A stretch of DNA of 14,815 nt from positions 1 through 14,815 of the forward strand of contig JBPCIX010000053.1 in the NCBI GenBank assembly GCA_051005875.1, read 5' to 3'. Position 1 is the stretch's first letter; each line of letters opens with the position of its first letter. Under the pieces are notes generated by a model that was given only the letters and a program-made list of their open reading frames with translations, was not told the DNA's origin and made no database searches. The position numbers were made by a program, and so were the translations under genes. Source of the DNA: JBPCIX01 sp051005875 (GTDB taxonomy: Bacteria > Actinomycetota > CADDZG01 > JAHWKV01). This document shows positions 1 through 9,364 of this stretch, in pieces.

Positions 1-10
1 CGGAAAGCAT

Positions 11-44
11 AACCAAGGGCACCGTCCCCCCCGGGGCCCTGGTT
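11..44. other. Imperfect hairpin downstream of the ligD-like operon
   Basis: Inverted repeat with arms at 11-20 and 36-44 (AACCAAGGGC against GCCCTGGTT), one bulged A, and a C/G-rich loop. It sits just beyond the stronger terminator hairpin at 48-79. No T-run follows in either direction, so it may be a backup terminator or nothing. Confidence 0.3.
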
Positions 45-47
45 CCT

Positions 48-79
48 AAACAGGAGCCGGTTAAAACCGGCTCCTGTTT
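48..79 (-). terminator. Rho-independent-like terminator of the glgE-treS-mak-polymerase operon
   Basis: Perfect 15-bp inverted repeat: left arm 48-62, two-base spacer 63-64, right arm 65-79. The stem is GC-rich in its centre and flanked by A/T, giving a short T-run on both strands (TGTTTT on plus, TGTTTA on minus). The stop codon of the polymerase gene (79-81) touches the base of the stem, so transcription of the minus-strand operon would end within about 30 bases of its last codon. The symmetry means it could also stop transcripts entering from the left. Confidence 0.75.
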
Positions 80-1155
80 TACGTTTGGGGGCCCTTTTGT
101 GCCTTGCCGGGGACTTTCTTCGCCTCAACGGGCGCCTTTTTCGCCTTCCGAGCCGGTGCCTTCGTCGCCTTCCTAGAGGGGGCCACTCGAGGAGGTTCGC
201 TGTCGGCCTTGGGGAAGTGAGGTGGCCAGGGGGCGTCGCCGAAACCCTTTTCTTCGTCTTCGCGAGCCAATTCCAAAAGCGAGGCCAAGCTGCCGGCCGA
301 CTCATCAATCGATTCAGCAGGATCGCCTACTTCGGTGAATCGGGCAGGGACCGTTTTGACCGTAAACGCGGCCGGGTCCACGCCGGGCACCTCGTCCCAG
401 TTCAGCGGGCATGAAACCCGGGCATCGGGGACCGGGCGCACCGAGTAAGCCGAGGCGACCGTCCGGTCGCGGGCATTCTGGTTGTAATCCAGGAACACTC
501 CGTGGCGCTGCTCCTTCCACCAAGCGGTCGTCGAAATTTCAGGTACCCGGCGCTCAACTTCTCGGGCCAGAGCCAGCGCCGCCCTGCGCACTTCGGTGAA
601 GCCCCACTTGGGCTCGATTCGCACATTAATGTGAATCCCCCTCGACCCTGACGTTTTGGGAAACCCCTCCAGCCCATGCTCTCGAAGGACATCCCCGGCC
701 ACCAGGCAGACTTCCCGAACAGCTGAAAATGCAACGCCGGGGCCGGGATCGAGGTCAACTCGCAGTTCATCGGGACGATCCAGGTCGGCGCGCCGAACCG
801 GCCAGGGATTTAGATCAATACAGCCAAGGTTGATCGCCCAAATTAGATGCGCGGTGTCAACGATTACCATGAACTCCGCGCTGCGACCGCTGGGGAAAGT
901 CACTACTGCGGTCTCGATCCAGTCCGGACGGTGAGCGGGCACCCTTTTTTGAAAGAAGAATTCACCCTGGGCGCCGTTGGGGTACCTTTTCAGCGAGCCC
1001 GGACGGTCAAAGCACCCCCCTAACGCCCCACCGGCGACTGCCACGTAATACTCGGCCAGTTGCACCTTGGTGAGGCCAATCTCCGGAAAAAATATCTTGT
1101 CTGGATTTGAAACAGTGACCTCGCGCCCATCCAGTTCGAAAGTCTTCCCCGCCAT
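79..1155 (-). CDS. ligD: Stand-alone LigD-type NHEJ polymerase/primase
   Basis: This 358-residue protein matches the polymerase (archaeo-eukaryotic primase-like) domain of bacterial DNA ligase D, which adds nucleotides to DNA ends during non-homologous end joining. Visible family motifs are SNPDKIFFP near residue 16, RPGSLKRYPNG at 51-61, the metal-binding DLD at 134-136 within RVDLDPGPG, KTSGSRGIHI at 167-176 with His175, and HGVFLDYNQN at 218-227 with the third acidic residue Asp223. No ligase or nuclease domain is present, so this is a single-domain version. Residues 328-358 form a Lys/Ala/Pro-rich basic tail that may bind DNA. The ATG at 1155 is chosen because an AGAGG motif lies upstream; the frame stays open to 1251, but that start would overlap mak by 68 bases. 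It is the last gene of the glgE-treS-mak operon, an unexpected partner. No Ku gene is in the window. A stand-alone polymerase role outside NHEJ is possible. Confidence 0.9.
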   Translation of the reverse strand: MAGKTFELDGREVTVSNPDKIFFPEIGLTKVQLAEYYVAVAGGALGGCFDRPGSLKRYPNGAQGEFFFQKRVPAHRPDWIETAVVTFPSGRSAEFMVIVDTAHLIWAINLGCIDLNPWPVRRADLDRPDELRVDLDPGPGVAFSAVREVCLVAGDVLREHGLEGFPKTSGSRGIHINVRIEPKWGFTEVRRAALALAREVERRVPEISTTAWWKEQRHGVFLDYNQNARDRTVASAYSVRPVPDARVSCPLNWDEVPGVDPAAFTVKTVPARFTEVGDPAESIDESAGSLASLLELAREDEEKGFGDAPWPPHFPKADSEPPRVAPSRKATKAPARKAKKAPVEAKKVPGKAQKGPQT

Positions 1156-1198
1156 TACTTTGATACCTCTACTTTTGACACCTCTACTTTGATACTTC
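1156..1198 (-). repeat. Three tandem 14/15/14-bp repeats at the mak-polymerase junction
   Basis: On the plus strand three near-identical units follow one another: TACTTTGATACCTC (1156-1169), TACTTTTGACACCTC (1170-1184) and TACTTTGATACTTC (1185-1198). Read on the coding strand, the units carry the end of mak (codons EVSK and TAG) and two copies of an AGAGG Shine-Dalgarno-like motif before the polymerase ATG. The array therefore sets both the gene spacing and the number of ribosome-binding motifs. Confidence 0.8.
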
Positions 1199-2564
1199 GG
1201 ACAAAACCGAAAGCGGAATCCACGCCCAGTCCGGGCGATGAGCCATCTCATAGCCCACCTCGTAGACGGCCTTGTCCAACTCGTAGGCCCTCAACACAAG
1301 ATCGAAAGAAGCAGCTTCAGCCGGCAGAAGGCCCCGGCCCGAATGACTCGAGTGAACGAAGGACACATACCCATCCAAGAAAGCCTTCCGATTTCGCTCC
1401 ACCCAGGCGTTTGCCAAATCCAGAGAGTTCCCGCGCACGTCGCCTGATGGGAAGTGCGCAAAATCCGCCCTCTCCGGCGCAGGCCAAGCCGAGGCGCTTT
1501 CTCCCCAAACAGTGAGGGCGGCATAGTTAAAGGAGCGGAGCATCCCAGCTACGTCCTTAAGAGGAGAAGACGTCAACGTGCGCTCCTCCGGCGGCCGCGA
1601 CGGCTCCCCCTCGAAATCAAGAATGTACCAACCGGCATCCGCCCTCACCACTTGTCCAAGGTGATAGTCACCGTGAGTCCTGATCGCGGGCCCGGCCTCC
1701 GGCAGCTTTCGCAGGTCATCGAAAACCTCTGCGATTGCCCGCTTGTCCAATTTGGGATGGGAAATTCGTTCTAATTGTTTGTCCATCAAATCGGCCCAGG
1801 CAGCCGGGCCGCCATTCTCGATTCCAAATGCCTTACCCAGGGCGACATGCATCTCGGCGGTAGTCCTGCCCAACCTTTCCGCCTCGGCACGAAAATCTCC
1901 TCCCGCTTCAGCCGGGTCCCCACCGTGCCCGTAAAGATCCCTAATCGACGTGACTGCCAGGGCCCTTCCCTCCGCGCCTCCTGCGAGGAATCTCTGGATT
2001 AGACCCAGGTCGAATTCGTCGGTTCGCCATTCGGCGACCATGGCCGCCATACGGTCGAAACCCACGTCGGTCAGGGCCTTGGTCATCTCGAGCTCAAGGC
2101 TGCGCCCCCTGACGAGGCGGCGAAAAACCTTTAGAACCAGCCGCTCATCAAAAACCAGCGACGTATGACTTTGCTCGGCACCCATCGCCCGGACAGCGCT
2201 CACCTTTCCGGCCGACTTCGGGGCCAGCATCTCGAACAACGCGATGGCCAACTCGGGGTCGGTAAGGGCATCGTAAGCCCAGCAGGGGCCCTGGGGCGAA
2301 TCAAATTCGCCCACCACCACCGCCGGGTCGCCGTTTAGGCCAACAAGCGCTGATCCGGCGGGCCTAAGGCCCACCAGGAATTGATATTCCTCGGACATGT
2401 CCGATACCGGCTCGGCCTCAAGCTCAACTCGAAGGAGCGCCGGGGGCTGACTGCGGAGGACCTCCACGCGCCGGGCACGAACCCTGACCGGCGCTCGGCC
2501 TTGTTGAGCAAACCAACGCTGCCCCGGCAGAAATTGCCCCAAGGCGGCTTCGAGTTTCGCCTGA

Positions 2565-2572
<8 letters not shown>
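1184..2572 (-). CDS. mak: Maltokinase (ATP:maltose 1-phosphotransferase)
   Basis: This 462-residue protein phosphorylates maltose to maltose-1-phosphate, the donor used by GlgE. It has the aminoglycoside-phosphotransferase-like fold signatures in the maltokinase form: LPGQRWF near the N-terminus, an N-lobe LVLKVFRR with Lys148, the catalytic loop HGDYHLGQ at 300-307 with Asp302, and the metal-binding ILDFEGEPSRPPEER from about 317 with Asp319. The sequence after it, SSPLKDVAGMLRSF, is typical of the maltokinase/Pep2 family. Length is close to the roughly 455 residues of mycobacterial Mak, and the gene is separate from treS, not fused. The start at 2572 overlaps the treS stop by 8 bases (ATGATTGA), suggesting translational coupling. 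An in-frame ATG at 2599 would add nine residues; it has a G-rich run before it but at too short a spacing. Confidence 0.93.
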
Positions 2573-4216
<1,644 letters not shown>

Positions 4217-4220
<4 letters not shown>

Positions 4221-6142
4221 GGCGCCGCTCTGAGCCAGAAGATGGAAGCTGGGTTCACCTCGGGGTCGAGCTTCACTGTGGCGCGGGAGCCCTCCCAGGT
4301 AACCCAGTCCCCTGGGCCCGCGAGTTCATCGAAGGCTTTTACGCCGCCGGCCAGTCCCAGCTCCTCGAGATTTAACTGGACTGAGGCTTCTTGAATTTCC
4401 TTTGGATCCAAATTGACGACAACCAGCACAACATCGTCGCCGGCCCTTTTTGAATAGGCAAGTACCTGAGCACTGTCGGTCTCATGGAATTTGATGTTCG
4501 TCAGGCGCCGCAAACTTGGGTGCTTGGCCCTGGTCTCATTTACTCGGGTTATGTAGGCAGTCAGGTTGCCGGTGGCATTCCAGTCTCTTTTCTTGATCTC
4601 ATACTTTTCGGAGTGAAGGTAATCTTCCCCCGCTTCAGCGTCGGGGGAAGCGGGCTCGTTTTCACAAAGTTCATACCCGTTATAAATCCCGTACGACGGG
4701 CTCATGGTTGAGGCCAACACAAGTCGCTGTTTAAAGGCGGCAGGACTACCGTGTATCAGCGGCCCACTCAAAATATCCGGCGTGTTGGGCCACAGGCTCG
4801 GGCGCATGTAGTCAGAGGTTCTGCCGGTAGTAACCGAGGTGATGTAATCGGTCAACTCCTGCTTTGCCACACGCCACGTGAAGTAGGTGTACGTCTGGCT
4901 GAATCCGACCTCGGCGAGCTTGGCCATCATGCGCGGTTGCGTAAACGCCTCAGCCAGAAATATCACATCGGGATGGGCGGAGTGGATGGCGTTGATCAGC
5001 CACTGCCAGAAAGGAAGCGGCTTTGTATGGGGGTTGTCCACCCGAAAAATCTTGATTCCGTGGCCAATCCAAAAATCGAGGATCTGCCTGCAGGCTTCCC
5101 ACAACGGCATCTGTTCTTCCATCGGGAAGAGCTTCAACGGGTAAATATCCTGGTACTTCTTGGGTGGATTTTCGGCGTACATGATTGTGCCGTCGGGGCG
5201 ATGGTTGAACCATTCGGGATGCTCCTTTAGCCACGGATGATCCGCCGAGCATTGCAGGGCGTAGTCCATCGCGATTTCCATTCCGAGAATGCCGGCCTTT
5301 TCAACCAGCCGGTCAAAATCCTCAAACGTGCCGAGTTGCGGATTTATGGCCGTATGGCCTCCCTCGTCGGACCCGATAGCCCAAGGGCTGCCCGGATCAT
5401 TCGGACCGGCTTCCAACGAATTGTCGCGCCCCTTGCGATGTGCGACCCCGATTGGATGGATCGGCGCCAGATAGAGGATGTCGAACCCCATTTCGGCCAC
5501 AGATTCGATTCGTTTAGTCACCCCTTGCAGGCCGCCCTCGGAGCGTGGAAATAGTTCATACCAAGCACCGGTTCGAGCACGCTCGCGATCCACCCACAAC
5601 TTAAAGACAGGTGAGACGCTCAGATCAGAGCGCTCGGGAATCCGCCCGAACACGGCGGCGATGCCCTCGTCGGTCAATGTGGCGACTCTGGCCTCGATGG
5701 GCAAACTGAGGTTGCGAACTTTCGCCAAGGCATCCGACAGCAAGGCTTTGTCTTCGCGGTCCGCATGCGGCATTCTTCCCTGGACAATTTGCGCCCCTTC
5801 CTCAAGCTCGAGAGCGACATCTTGGCCGGCGCCGTGCTTCAGCTTCATTTCGACCACCCAACTGGAGTAACTGTCGGTCCAGGCCTCGATTACAAACTCG
5901 TGCAAGCCAAGGTCCACAGGTTCGATCGTGGCCCACCACCGATCTGCACGGCCGACGGTCATCGCCGCGTGCCGCCAGTCGGATCCCTCTGAGCGCCATT
6001 TCACCAGCGCGGCGAGCAAGTCGTGGCCCTCACGGTAGATGTCGGCCGCCACCGCGGCAGGCTCACCGGCGACCGTCTTCGCAGGAAAGTCGCCGCCCGG
6101 CGTGGACGGACGGATATTCTCGATTACAATTCGCCCGATCAT
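4217..6142 (-). CDS. glgE: Alpha-1,4-glucan:maltose-1-phosphate maltosyltransferase
   Basis: This 641-residue GH13 enzyme extends alpha-1,4-glucan by transferring maltosyl units from maltose-1-phosphate. The N-terminal domain (about 1-150) begins with GRIVIENIRPSTPGG and EGHDLLAALVKWR, as in known GlgE proteins. The catalytic barrel shows YLAPIHPIG at 224-232, the nucleophile Asp369 in GIKIFRVDNPHTKP, the acid/base Glu398 in IFLAEAFTQP, and Asp456 in NTPDILSG. GSPAAFKQRLVLASTMSPSY followed by GIYNGYELCENEP is a GlgE hallmark. Length is slightly below the roughly 660-700 residues usual in actinobacteria. The ATG at 6142 has a purine-rich GGAAAAGG immediately upstream. It is the first gene of the glgE-treS-mak-polymerase operon. 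Its promoter must lie inside the start of the divergent glgP, because only 15 bp separate the two start codons. Confidence 0.96.
6103..6130 (+). promoter_or_regulatory. Candidate promoter of glgP inside the start of glgE
   Basis: TACAAT at 6125-6130 is a good -10 hexamer. A weak -35, TGGACG at 6103-6108, is separated from it by 16 bp. Transcription would begin near 6137, about 20 bases before the glgP ATG. The whole element lies within the first 40 bases of the glgE coding region on the other strand, as the 15-bp intergenic space requires. The -35 match is poor, so the call rests mainly on the -10 and its position. Confidence 0.4.
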
Positions 6143-6161
6143 GACCTTTTCCTTAATATGA
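6141..6161 (+). CDS. Possible six-codon leader ORF coupled to glgP
   Basis: The sequence ATG ACC TTT TCC TTA ATA TGA encodes MTFSLI. Its TGA (6159-6161) overlaps the glgP ATG (6158-6160) in the ATGA arrangement typical of translational coupling. Its ATG starts 10 bases after the TACAAT -10 candidate, so the transcript would begin just before it. glgP itself has no recognisable Shine-Dalgarno motif, which makes re-initiation from this leader attractive. A six-codon ORF can occur by chance, so this remains a suggestion. Confidence 0.3.
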   Translation: MTFSLI

Positions 6162-8287
6162 GTAGCAATAACGTCCAGGGGCCCGATTCCGAATCAGATG
6201 CCACTCTAAAGCTCCAAGACCGGCTTCCTGAGCCGCTAAAACCTCTTCTTCCCATAGCCCTTAATCTCAGATGGTGCTGGGACGAGGACTCCCAAGACCT
6301 ATTCCGCCAAATTAGCCCGCTGGAATGGAAAGCCTCCGACCGTAATCCCATGGCCCTCCTATCTCACGCTTCCCCGGCAAGGCTCCTGGAACTGGCGGCC
6401 AGTCCTGATTATCTAGAGTCGGTCGCCAAGGTGCAGAGCAGTCTTGAACAATATCTCTCATCGCCCGCATGGTTCCAATCTCAGACGAATTCACTACGAT
6501 CCGTCGCCTATTTTTCCCCCGAGTTTGGAGTGTGCGAAGCGCTTCCGCAATATTCTGGCGGCCTGGGCGTGCTCGCCGGTGACCATTTGAAGGCAGCGAG
6601 CGATCTCGGATTTCCGCTGGTTGCGATAGGCCTGTTGTACGGCTACGGTTTTTTCCGACAAAGCCTGGACGCCAACGGTTGGCAGCAGGAAAGCAGCTTG
6701 AAGTTCGACGCAGCTACGACACCGGTTCGACTGGTCGAGGGAGCCGAGGTGGAAATCGATCTGGCCGGAGACCCGGTTGTCGCCCGGATATGGCGCGCCG
6801 ATGTTGGCAGGGTCCGGCTTTACCTTCTTGACACCGACTTTGACCGCAACAGCCCCGAGGGGCGGGCCATAACCGACCATTTGTACGGGGGAGACAAAGA
6901 GCACCGGGTACGCCAGGAAATTGTGCTCGGCGTCGGCGGGATGCGGGCCTTACAGCAACTTGGTGAGAGCTGTGAGATTTTCCACATGAACGAAGGGCAC
7001 GCGGGATTCTTGGCCCTTGAGCGGATCCGCCAATTTATAGCCGGTGGGTTGTCTTTCGACGAGGCCCGACAGGCAGTAAAGGCAACCAGCGGTTTCACCA
7101 CCCACACCTCCGTGTCGGCAGGTATCGACCTGTTCCCGCGCGACCTCATGGAGAAGTACTTCAGCGGCTGGGTTAAGGAGTGCGGAATCGAGCTAAGTGA
7201 CCTCCTTGCGCTCGGAAACGATCCCAGTACCGGCGCGGACGCTCCGTTCAACATGGCAATGATGTGTCTTCGGCTTGCAGGGCGGTCGGTTGGAGTTTCT
7301 AAACTTCACGGGCACGTGAGCCGAGAGATATTTCACTCTCTATGGCCGGACCGGCAACAAGAAGATGTTCCCATCGGATCGGTCACCAACGGCGTGCACG
7401 CCCGCACTTGGGCTTCCCCCTCATTTGAGCGAATATTCGAGCGCGAGCTAGGCCCGAACTGGGATGACGCCAGCCAAGATCGTTGGGACCAGCTGCGGAA
7501 TGTCCCGGATAAAGAGCTTTGGGAAGCTAAGGGGATCGCTAGAGATAGTTTAGTTAAATGGGCAAATGGGCACTCGATTTTATCGGCGCCAAACCTGGAT
7601 CCAGCAGCCCTCACAATTGGATTCGGCCGCCGCTTTGCCGGCTACAAGCGCCCGACTCTTTTGCTCTCCCAACGGGACCGCCTGCAGGCGCTGCTTTCGG
7701 ACCCTCGGCGGCCCGTCCAAATTCTGTTGGCAGGCAAGGCCCACCCGGCAGACGATGCAGGCAAGCGCATGATCCAAGAGGTGGTTCGGTTTTGGCGGGA
7801 GCCTAAGACCAATGGGAGGTTGGCCTACATTTCAAATTACGATATTGGCGTGGCCCAAAGGCTGTATCAAGGCGCCGATGTTTGGCTGAATAATCCGCTA
7901 AGGCCACTCGAAGCCTGTGGAACCAGCGGCGAAAAGGCCGTATATAACGGCGCGTTGAATCTTTCGATTCCAGATGGTTGGTGGGACGAAATGTACGATG
8001 GGGAGAACGGCTGGGCCATTCCCTCGACAGAAGAAACCGAAAACCCTGAATACCGGAACCAGAGAGAAGCCGACGCCCTTTTCGACTTGCTCGAAAACGA
8101 AGTGATTCCGCTGTTCTACGACCGGAACGCCGACGGCATCCCCACCGCCTGGATGGCAAAGGTGAAACACTCAATTTGCTCGTTGGCGCCGCAGGTAAGT
8201 GGATACAGAATGCTGCGAGACTACTTAAAAGAAATGTACGAACCGCTTTCCCAAAGTGCGGCGGCCACCCTGACTACCGCCGGGTAG
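6158..8287 (+). CDS. glgP: Alpha-glucan (glycogen) phosphorylase, GT35 family
   Basis: This 709-residue, pyridoxal-phosphate-dependent enzyme releases glucose-1-phosphate from alpha-1,4-glucan. It belongs to the phosphorylase subfamily with an N-terminal DUF3417-type region: LPEPLKPLLPIALNLRWCWD (about 23-42), then AYFSPEFGVCEALPQYSGGL, HMNEGHAGF, GSVTNGVHARTW, FGRRFAGYKRPTLL and RPLEACGTSGEKAVYNG. Lys593 in GTSGEK is the expected PLP-binding lysine. It appears to lack the C-terminal extension that makes some actinobacterial relatives about 850 residues long. The frame is open back to 6023, but that start would lie wholly within glgE, so the ATG at 6158 is preferred although no Shine-Dalgarno motif precedes it. 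It is divergent from glgE with 15 bp between starts, pairing glucan breakdown with glucan synthesis. Its 3' end overlaps the next, convergent gene by 63 bp. Confidence 0.93.
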   Translation: MSSNNVQGPDSESDATLKLQDRLPEPLKPLLPIALNLRWCWDEDSQDLFRQISPLEWKASDRNPMALLSHASPARLLELAASPDYLESVAKVQSSLEQYLSSPAWFQSQTNSLRSVAYFSPEFGVCEALPQYSGGLGVLAGDHLKAASDLGFPLVAIGLLYGYGFFRQSLDANGWQQESSLKFDAATTPVRLVEGAEVEIDLAGDPVVARIWRADVGRVRLYLLDTDFDRNSPEGRAITDHLYGGDKEHRVRQEIVLGVGGMRALQQLGESCEIFHMNEGHAGFLALERIRQFIAGGLSFDEARQAVKATSGFTTHTSVSAGIDLFPRDLMEKYFSGWVKECGIELSDLLALGNDPSTGADAPFNMAMMCLRLAGRSVGVSKLHGHVSREIFHSLWPDRQQEDVPIGSVTNGVHARTWASPSFERIFERELGPNWDDASQDRWDQLRNVPDKELWEAKGIARDSLVKWANGHSILSAPNLDPAALTIGFGRRFAGYKRPTLLLSQRDRLQALLSDPRRPVQILLAGKAHPADDAGKRMIQEVVRFWREPKTNGRLAYISNYDIGVAQRLYQGADVWLNNPLRPLEACGTSGEKAVYNGALNLSIPDGWWDEMYDGENGWAIPSTEETENPEYRNQREADALFDLLENEVIPLFYDRNADGIPTAWMAKVKHSICSLAPQVSGYRMLRDYLKEMYEPLSQSAAATLTTAG

Positions 8288-9085
8288 TGCCTCAGGCTCC
8301 TCGTCGGCGGCGGCAAGTGCGATAGCGCCGAAAAGCAGGGACTGAGCGAGTAACACCAAGAACGCACCGAGGACTGCGGATGGGGTGAGGCGATCATCCT
8401 GGCCTCTGATCGATACCGTCAAATAGACAACGGTCGAAACCGTTACCAGCAGCCAGATCGAAAGACTCTTTAGCTGGAGCTTGGGGGGCTTGCCCGCAAC
8501 CACCTTAGCCAGTGCAGGCGAAATAGCGACGGTTGCCCAGATGAAGAGCGGCACAAAGACGCCGTAGTAAATGATGCCGAACCCCAGGACCCGGCCGGTT
8601 GCGTAAAAGTCACCCTTGGGACTTCCCGCGAACACTCCCGCCAAGGCCTTCACGAGAAAAGGTCCGGCGGTTATTCCAGCAATCACGAAAACCCCGAAGG
8701 CGCCGAGGGCGGCGATGTACACGACCACCGCGCGAGTCAGGCCCCTGGCCGATGGCTTGCGTGCGAGGATCATGCTCAGAAACAGCCAAACAATGAGCAC
8801 GCGTAGAATCAAGACCGGTATGGCCTGAATTGGCCATATGGACCCCTGGAAGAGCCTCAGCCAGGTGAATGCATCCACAGGGGGCGGAGCAAACATGCCG
8901 GCCAGCTCAGATGCCCTCGGCGCTCTGCTGCCTGCCGACTCGATAAGGAATTGAACCAGCGCCCCGGCCATCACTAAGGCAACTATTTGCGGCCGCTTCA
9001 GCTGAATCCAAAAACTCCGCTTCAATAGCCCGAGGGTTGTATTACCGCGCGCTAAGGCCAGGTTTGCGCCGGCCTCGGCCCCCAC
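8225..9085 (-). CDS. Six-helix membrane protein of unknown function
   Basis: This 286-residue integral membrane protein is not one I can assign with confidence. About six hydrophobic segments are visible, near residues 33-49, 88-107, 117-139, 166-190, 207-225 and 236-259. The layout is loosely like Yip1-type permease-like proteins, but no diagnostic motif is seen. The N-terminal 30 residues are soluble and basic, and the C-terminal tail is rich in Gly/Arg. The start is uncertain: GTG at 9085 is the only standard start, has no Shine-Dalgarno motif, and the frame stays open 18 codons further upstream with no ATG. The last 20 codons overlap the 3' end of glgP on the opposite strand. Confidence 0.7.
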   Translation of the reverse strand: MGAEAGANLALARGNTTLGLLKRSFWIQLKRPQIVALVMAGALVQFLIESAGSRAPRASELAGMFAPPPVDAFTWLRLFQGSIWPIQAIPVLILRVLIVWLFLSMILARKPSARGLTRAVVVYIAALGAFGVFVIAGITAGPFLVKALAGVFAGSPKGDFYATGRVLGFGIIYYGVFVPLFIWATVAISPALAKVVAGKPPKLQLKSLSIWLLVTVSTVVYLTVSIRGQDDRLTPSAVLGAFLVLLAQSLLFGAIALAAADEEPEALPGGSQGGRRTLGKRFVHFF

Positions 9086-9364
9086 GATGCGCCGGACATT
9101 TTCATACTGCCGAACATTCGACCAGGACCGATTCAGGGTTTAGACCCACCCATGGAGACGCCGCCGTAATTTCACATTCCAACTCCTAAAGCGCGAGGGA
9201 AGTGTCGCAGAGCGGGGAAGCAGGGGAAGCGTGTCTAGAACATATCAAGCAAGTCCGACCATTCCAACTGAAATTCGAGCGAGTCGGGAAAAATTCTGAC
9301 TAAGCCTGGAGATTGCAAGCCACGAAATCGCCTGCTGGCCAAACATCAAGGCTATTCTGCCAGC
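9086..9364. other. Divergent spacer between two membrane-protein genes
   Basis: This 279-bp spacer must hold the promoters of both flanking genes. On the plus strand a -10-like TATTCT is seen just before the next gene. A tandem 9-bp repeat occurs at 9214-9230 (GGGGAAGC, A, GGGGAAGC). No RNA gene, coding frame or strong hairpin is recognisable. Confidence 0.6.
9353..9358 (+). promoter_or_regulatory. -10 element placed for a leaderless transcript
   Basis: TATTCT fits the TANNNT -10 pattern and ends 6 bases before the ATG at 9365, the spacing expected when transcription begins at the start codon. No Shine-Dalgarno motif lies at a useful distance before that ATG. No -35 element is visible. Confidence 0.4.

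Noticed and set aside
1156..1251. Upstream extension of the LigD-type polymerase by 32 residues
   Set aside because: It would overlap the end of mak by 68 bases, its SRGVK/SRGIK repeats come from the tandem DNA repeat, and the family N-terminus fits the ATG at 1155.
6023..6157. Upstream extension of glgP by 45 residues
   Set aside because: It lies wholly inside the antisense of glgE, is Arg-rich and unlike the known phosphorylase N-terminus; the conserved protein begins near 6158.
7902..7950. Met-to-Glu change in the phosphorylase PLP motif (GTSGEK in place of GTSGMK)
   Set aside because: The PLP lysine is kept, and I believe this variant occurs in other actinobacterial phosphorylases, so it does not suggest loss of activity.
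9214..9230. Tandem GGGGAAGC repeat as an operator or CRISPR-like repeat
   Set aside because: Only two short copies with no dyad and no promoter elements at a fixed distance; not enough to call.
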